DNA from: Sialis fuliginosa
Lineage: Eukaryota > Arthropoda > Insecta > Megaloptera > Sialidae
Assembly: GCA_961205875.1 (NCBI GenBank)
Contig: OY540822.1
Coordinates: forward strand, 8,868,501-8,932,500
Direction of reading: 5' to 3'
DNA: 64,000 nucleotides
Shown here piece by piece: positions 60,741-64,000 of this stretch (position 1 is the stretch's first letter; each line of letters starts with the position of its first letter). Both the position numbers and the translations under genes were made by a program. The notes under the pieces were generated by a model. It worked only from the letters and a program-made list of their open reading frames with translations, ran no database searches and was not told the origin of the DNA.

Positions 60741-63214
60741 TTGTTAATCGATTTTTCAAAAGTTGGCAGAAATTTATTTTAGCTTTTATTTTTTTAAGTA
60801 GGTATATACATATTTATTTTTTGTTAATCATCTACAAAATAATATTGTCTAGAAAAACAAAAATAAAATTATTAGAATAGTTTTTTTTTTATAAATAAAT
60901 TAATAATAATTATTCTATTGGGGAAAACACTTTAGTATTATTAAAAATTAAAATAAAAATTTTTTAAACACGTTCATTTAAGACGTTTTTAATAATTTAT
61001 TTTTTTATGATTTAACTAACTTTTCCAAATATACTTAAATATTTTTTCAAGAAAACAAAAACAAGATTTTTTTAAATGAAATTAAGTACACTTATAATAT
61101 ATTTAACTAAATATTACAACAAAAACTTTTTTCGCATTCGTACGAGTAAATTTGGCAGATATGAAGCCTATTTTGTGTGAGACTGCTTTTTTGATATCAT
61201 TTTTTAGATAAATTACATTTAAAAATCAAGTTATATGTATATTTAAGTTATTCCATATGATTTAAACAAATTTCGAAATCACATGCTTCAGTTGGATAAA
61301 ATATATTAGCATATCACATACCTCTATTCATATACAAACAATTCGCTGCAATTAAAACACGTTTAAACACTCATGAAACTAATAACGTTGACAGATTTTG
61401 TTTAGATTTATATGAGATGGATCCATATAAAATGTAAATGCAAAATGCAAAATACCTATATCCATTTTCTATTTAAAATGCATGTCTCTAAAAACCATGT
61501 TTACATTTACATTTCAAATATTTTTTATATCCACTTTCTATTTTGAAAATGCAAAATGCATTTTTATCAACACATTTTTTTAGTACCTATTGCTAATTAA
61601 TCAAGTAATTTCAAACTATTTTCATTAAAATAACGTTAATACCATATATATGTTAATAATTATAAATCACATACATTCACGTGTAGTTTCAAAACCAGGT
61701 TTATTCAAAGTAATGTAAAACTAGAAATACATGACAGCTATTTGTAAAAGCGCGTTAAAAATATCATCCGTAACAGACAAACAACGTGTGGAAATACACC
61801 AACTAAAATCGGCGAGGCCATAGTATATATTCTATATACTGCAATTGCCAAATTATATCTAATTTTTTACTTTTAATTATTAAGAAAGTAAAAAAATCCA
61901 TTTAATGTACAGTCACCTGCATTAATGGTCTTGCAGTTTGTATTCATTTTCGTTTATCACAAACTTAGTAGGCTCCTCCTATTTGATTGTTATAATATTT
62001 AAATCATTTCTCCATGTATCAACAAAGACAGATATTTTGAAATTCATTTGCTAGATAAAGAATTACTATATTTGTGCAATTAAATTATTATGTAATCTAT
62101 TGAAAATTGTATACGTAAATTTAGTGGCAATAAATATTTGATATTCCGAATTTTAGTATTTAAATATATTAAACTTGATAGAAAAAGATAACCGATGATG
62201 TTTGTCTTTAAATTTGGAATCTGTTGTAAACGATTCTAGCCTTTAGGGTGTCAGACGAGTTCTGCAGGCGACTGTACATGTATTCTGCTTATAAATTAAA
62301 AACAAAATTTTTCGAAATCAAATCTATTTTTTTATTGAAAAAAAACGGATAGTTCACAACTAAAGAGGTGCTAGGCCAATAACCTTGATATTAACTTCTA
62401 AATAGTATTAAAATTTTATAAACTGACAATTATCTGTAGCATATAGAAAATTTTTTAAAACTCTTAAAAAATGAAACTATAAAGAATTTACTAATATGTT
62501 GAAATCATTAAATTAAGGGTTCATTTCAATTAAACGAAAAAATTATTATTATGCTTAACGGTTTTATTGAAAATTAAAAAATCTGAAATAAACAATAAAT
62601 AAATGAAAAGCATTTTATTTTAAAAACCATTTTGAAAATACCTATTTTCCATTTTGCATTTTACATTTGAAATAAAATGATTAAATATTTTGCATTTTTT
62701 CAAATGCATGTGAGAACTATTTTACACATCTCTGTTGATTTCATAGTAACGGTTAATTAACAAAAAATTAAGTAAATAGACAGCATACCGGCGTATCGCA
62801 TAAATGCGATATAGACTATAATAAAACAAATCATTTCTTGGTAATTTTAAGCCGATTGTTTACTATAATTTAATTAGTACACAGATAGAAGTAATAATAT
62901 TCAGTATAGTATTTGTTTGATGTCATTATTACCTGCCTCGTGTTAATTAATCCTTTCTGTGCATTATAATTTTCTTATAGTATTATTATCGTCCAACGTA
63001 CACTAGGCTCGCTATAAACATCGTTATAAACGTTTTGTCGACACACTCACCAGCTTACTAACAGAAACAAATGCAGATATCAATCTTATTATGCTGTATG
63101 TTATCTATATAGAATTATATTAAATCACATATAAGAAGTCACTAGAATACAGTAAATAGGTAATCACCTGTTTGTGTATCAGAATTTGTTCTCTTTGTGG
63201 CATATTGAATAAAT

Positions 63215-63320
63215 CGATATGGAGAAGCATACATGATGACTTCCGTGTTCTTTCTATTTTTTTAAATAATTTTTAAATATAAACTTTTTGAAAAATATTT
63301 TATATATTCGTAATGCATAA
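63215..63320 (-). repeat. Family D fragment, copy 4
   Basis: It begins with the ATCGATATGGAGAAGCATAC end shared with 25935 and 15110. Confidence 0.6.
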
Positions 63321-63387
63321 AAAAACATAAATACTTACGACGGTTACAGCAGTTATTGCCATCCTTAATATATATAAAGCTCAACGT

Positions 63388-63412
63388 CTCTCTGTCTGTC
63401 TGTCTGTCTGTC
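63388..63412 (+). repeat. (TCTG)n microsatellite
   Basis: Five to six TCTG units in a row occur within a dispersed repeat block. Confidence 0.9.
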
Positions 63413-64000
63413 CGTTAGTTACCTTATCACTCGAGAACCACTTATCCGATTTACGTGTTTTTTTTTTTAATTCATAGGTACGTTCTCTGGCCAGGTTATA
63501 GGCTATATTTTGTTAGGTTAGGTAACATAACAACTAAGCAGTGACGATAATAGTAAATCAAGTCGGAAAAAATTTTGCCGTCGGCGCGCTGTTTTGTTAT
63601 ACGCTGCCTAAACCGTTTAATATAGAACAAAATAATGTATTAAAGAATTGTGTAGAATCAAAAGTTCTACAATAAAGTCCGCGACACGATATGTCTAACT
63701 TTTATATTTAAGCCACAATGACTGCTTTTATGTTACAAAGAAAATTTAAAATATTTGGGTTCTGTTTACGTGGACTTATGACCTACAAAATATTAATCCT
63801 TATCAAAATAAATGATTTAATCGTCATAAGTACTTAATGTAGCTATAATTTGCCCTTTACAGAATCCAATTTGGTCTTTTGGTTTAGGAAATAACGTGAA
63901 ATATACATAAAATAACATATTATTCGCGGCAATTCGCGCGAACTAAAATGAAGTGTCGCGGGGAGAGGGAAGATACAGCGCTCGGTCGGCAGTTTATTTT

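Larger units (their letters stand above)
57417..64000. other. Hey upstream region
   Basis: The Hey 5' UTR and promoter should lie within the first few hundred bases, but no TATA box or initiator is clear. Beyond it are a hAT element, a mariner-like element, a hairpin, the candidate Su(H) pair and repeats with AAAATGCA-rich ends (about 61410-62740). Sequence from about 63560 to the end is richer in CG and could approach another promoter. Confidence 0.5.

Overview
The window is a stretch of AT-rich insect nuclear DNA. Two intron-containing genes are recognisable, and the rest is mostly transposon debris. The organism call rests on gene content (an SLC36 amino acid transporter of the insect type and a Hey bHLH-Orange gene close to the fly protein), short TTAGG-type runs, and the transposon mix (hAT, Tc1/mariner-like, PIF/Harbinger-like, piggyBac-like and Helitron-like elements, plus a solo LTR). 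I cannot assign an order or species. No rRNA, tRNA or CRISPR array was seen.

Layout. Positions 1-17400 hold no gene I can support, only repeats. Positions 18498-36618 (+) encode a complete proton-coupled amino acid transporter of about 494 residues in eight coding exons, with a 10 kb first intron full of insertions. A tandem array of about ten 218-250 bp units (36634-39046) begins 16 bp after its stop codon. Positions 39047-47868 are repeat-rich and intergenic. Positions 48790-57416 (-) encode a complete Hey protein (350 residues, three coding exons) with bHLH, Orange and a C-terminal YRPW motif. The last 455 bp of the Hey terminal exon have been duplicated twice in tandem downstream (47869-48782), leaving two degenerate copies. 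Positions 57417-64000 are the Hey upstream region and contain further insertions.

The two genes converge (3' ends face each other) and show no functional link. The transporter should move amino acids with protons across plasma or lysosomal membranes and feed TOR signalling. Hey is a Notch-responsive repressor. Perfect Su(H)-type motifs occur in Hey intron 2 (with a neighbouring E-box) and as a pair 3.3 kb upstream. They are candidate Notch inputs.

The most unusual features are: the triplicated Hey 3' exon; the satellite just after the transporter stop, whose early units each carry a poly(A) signal followed by a GT-rich stretch; a foldback element family with 12-13 bp target duplications and one variable end, suggesting target-primed (Penelope-like) retrotransposition; a four-level nested insertion in Hey intron 2 whose order can be read from target duplications and an empty site; and a 2.2 kb hAT-like element in transporter intron 1 that is mostly one giant hairpin.
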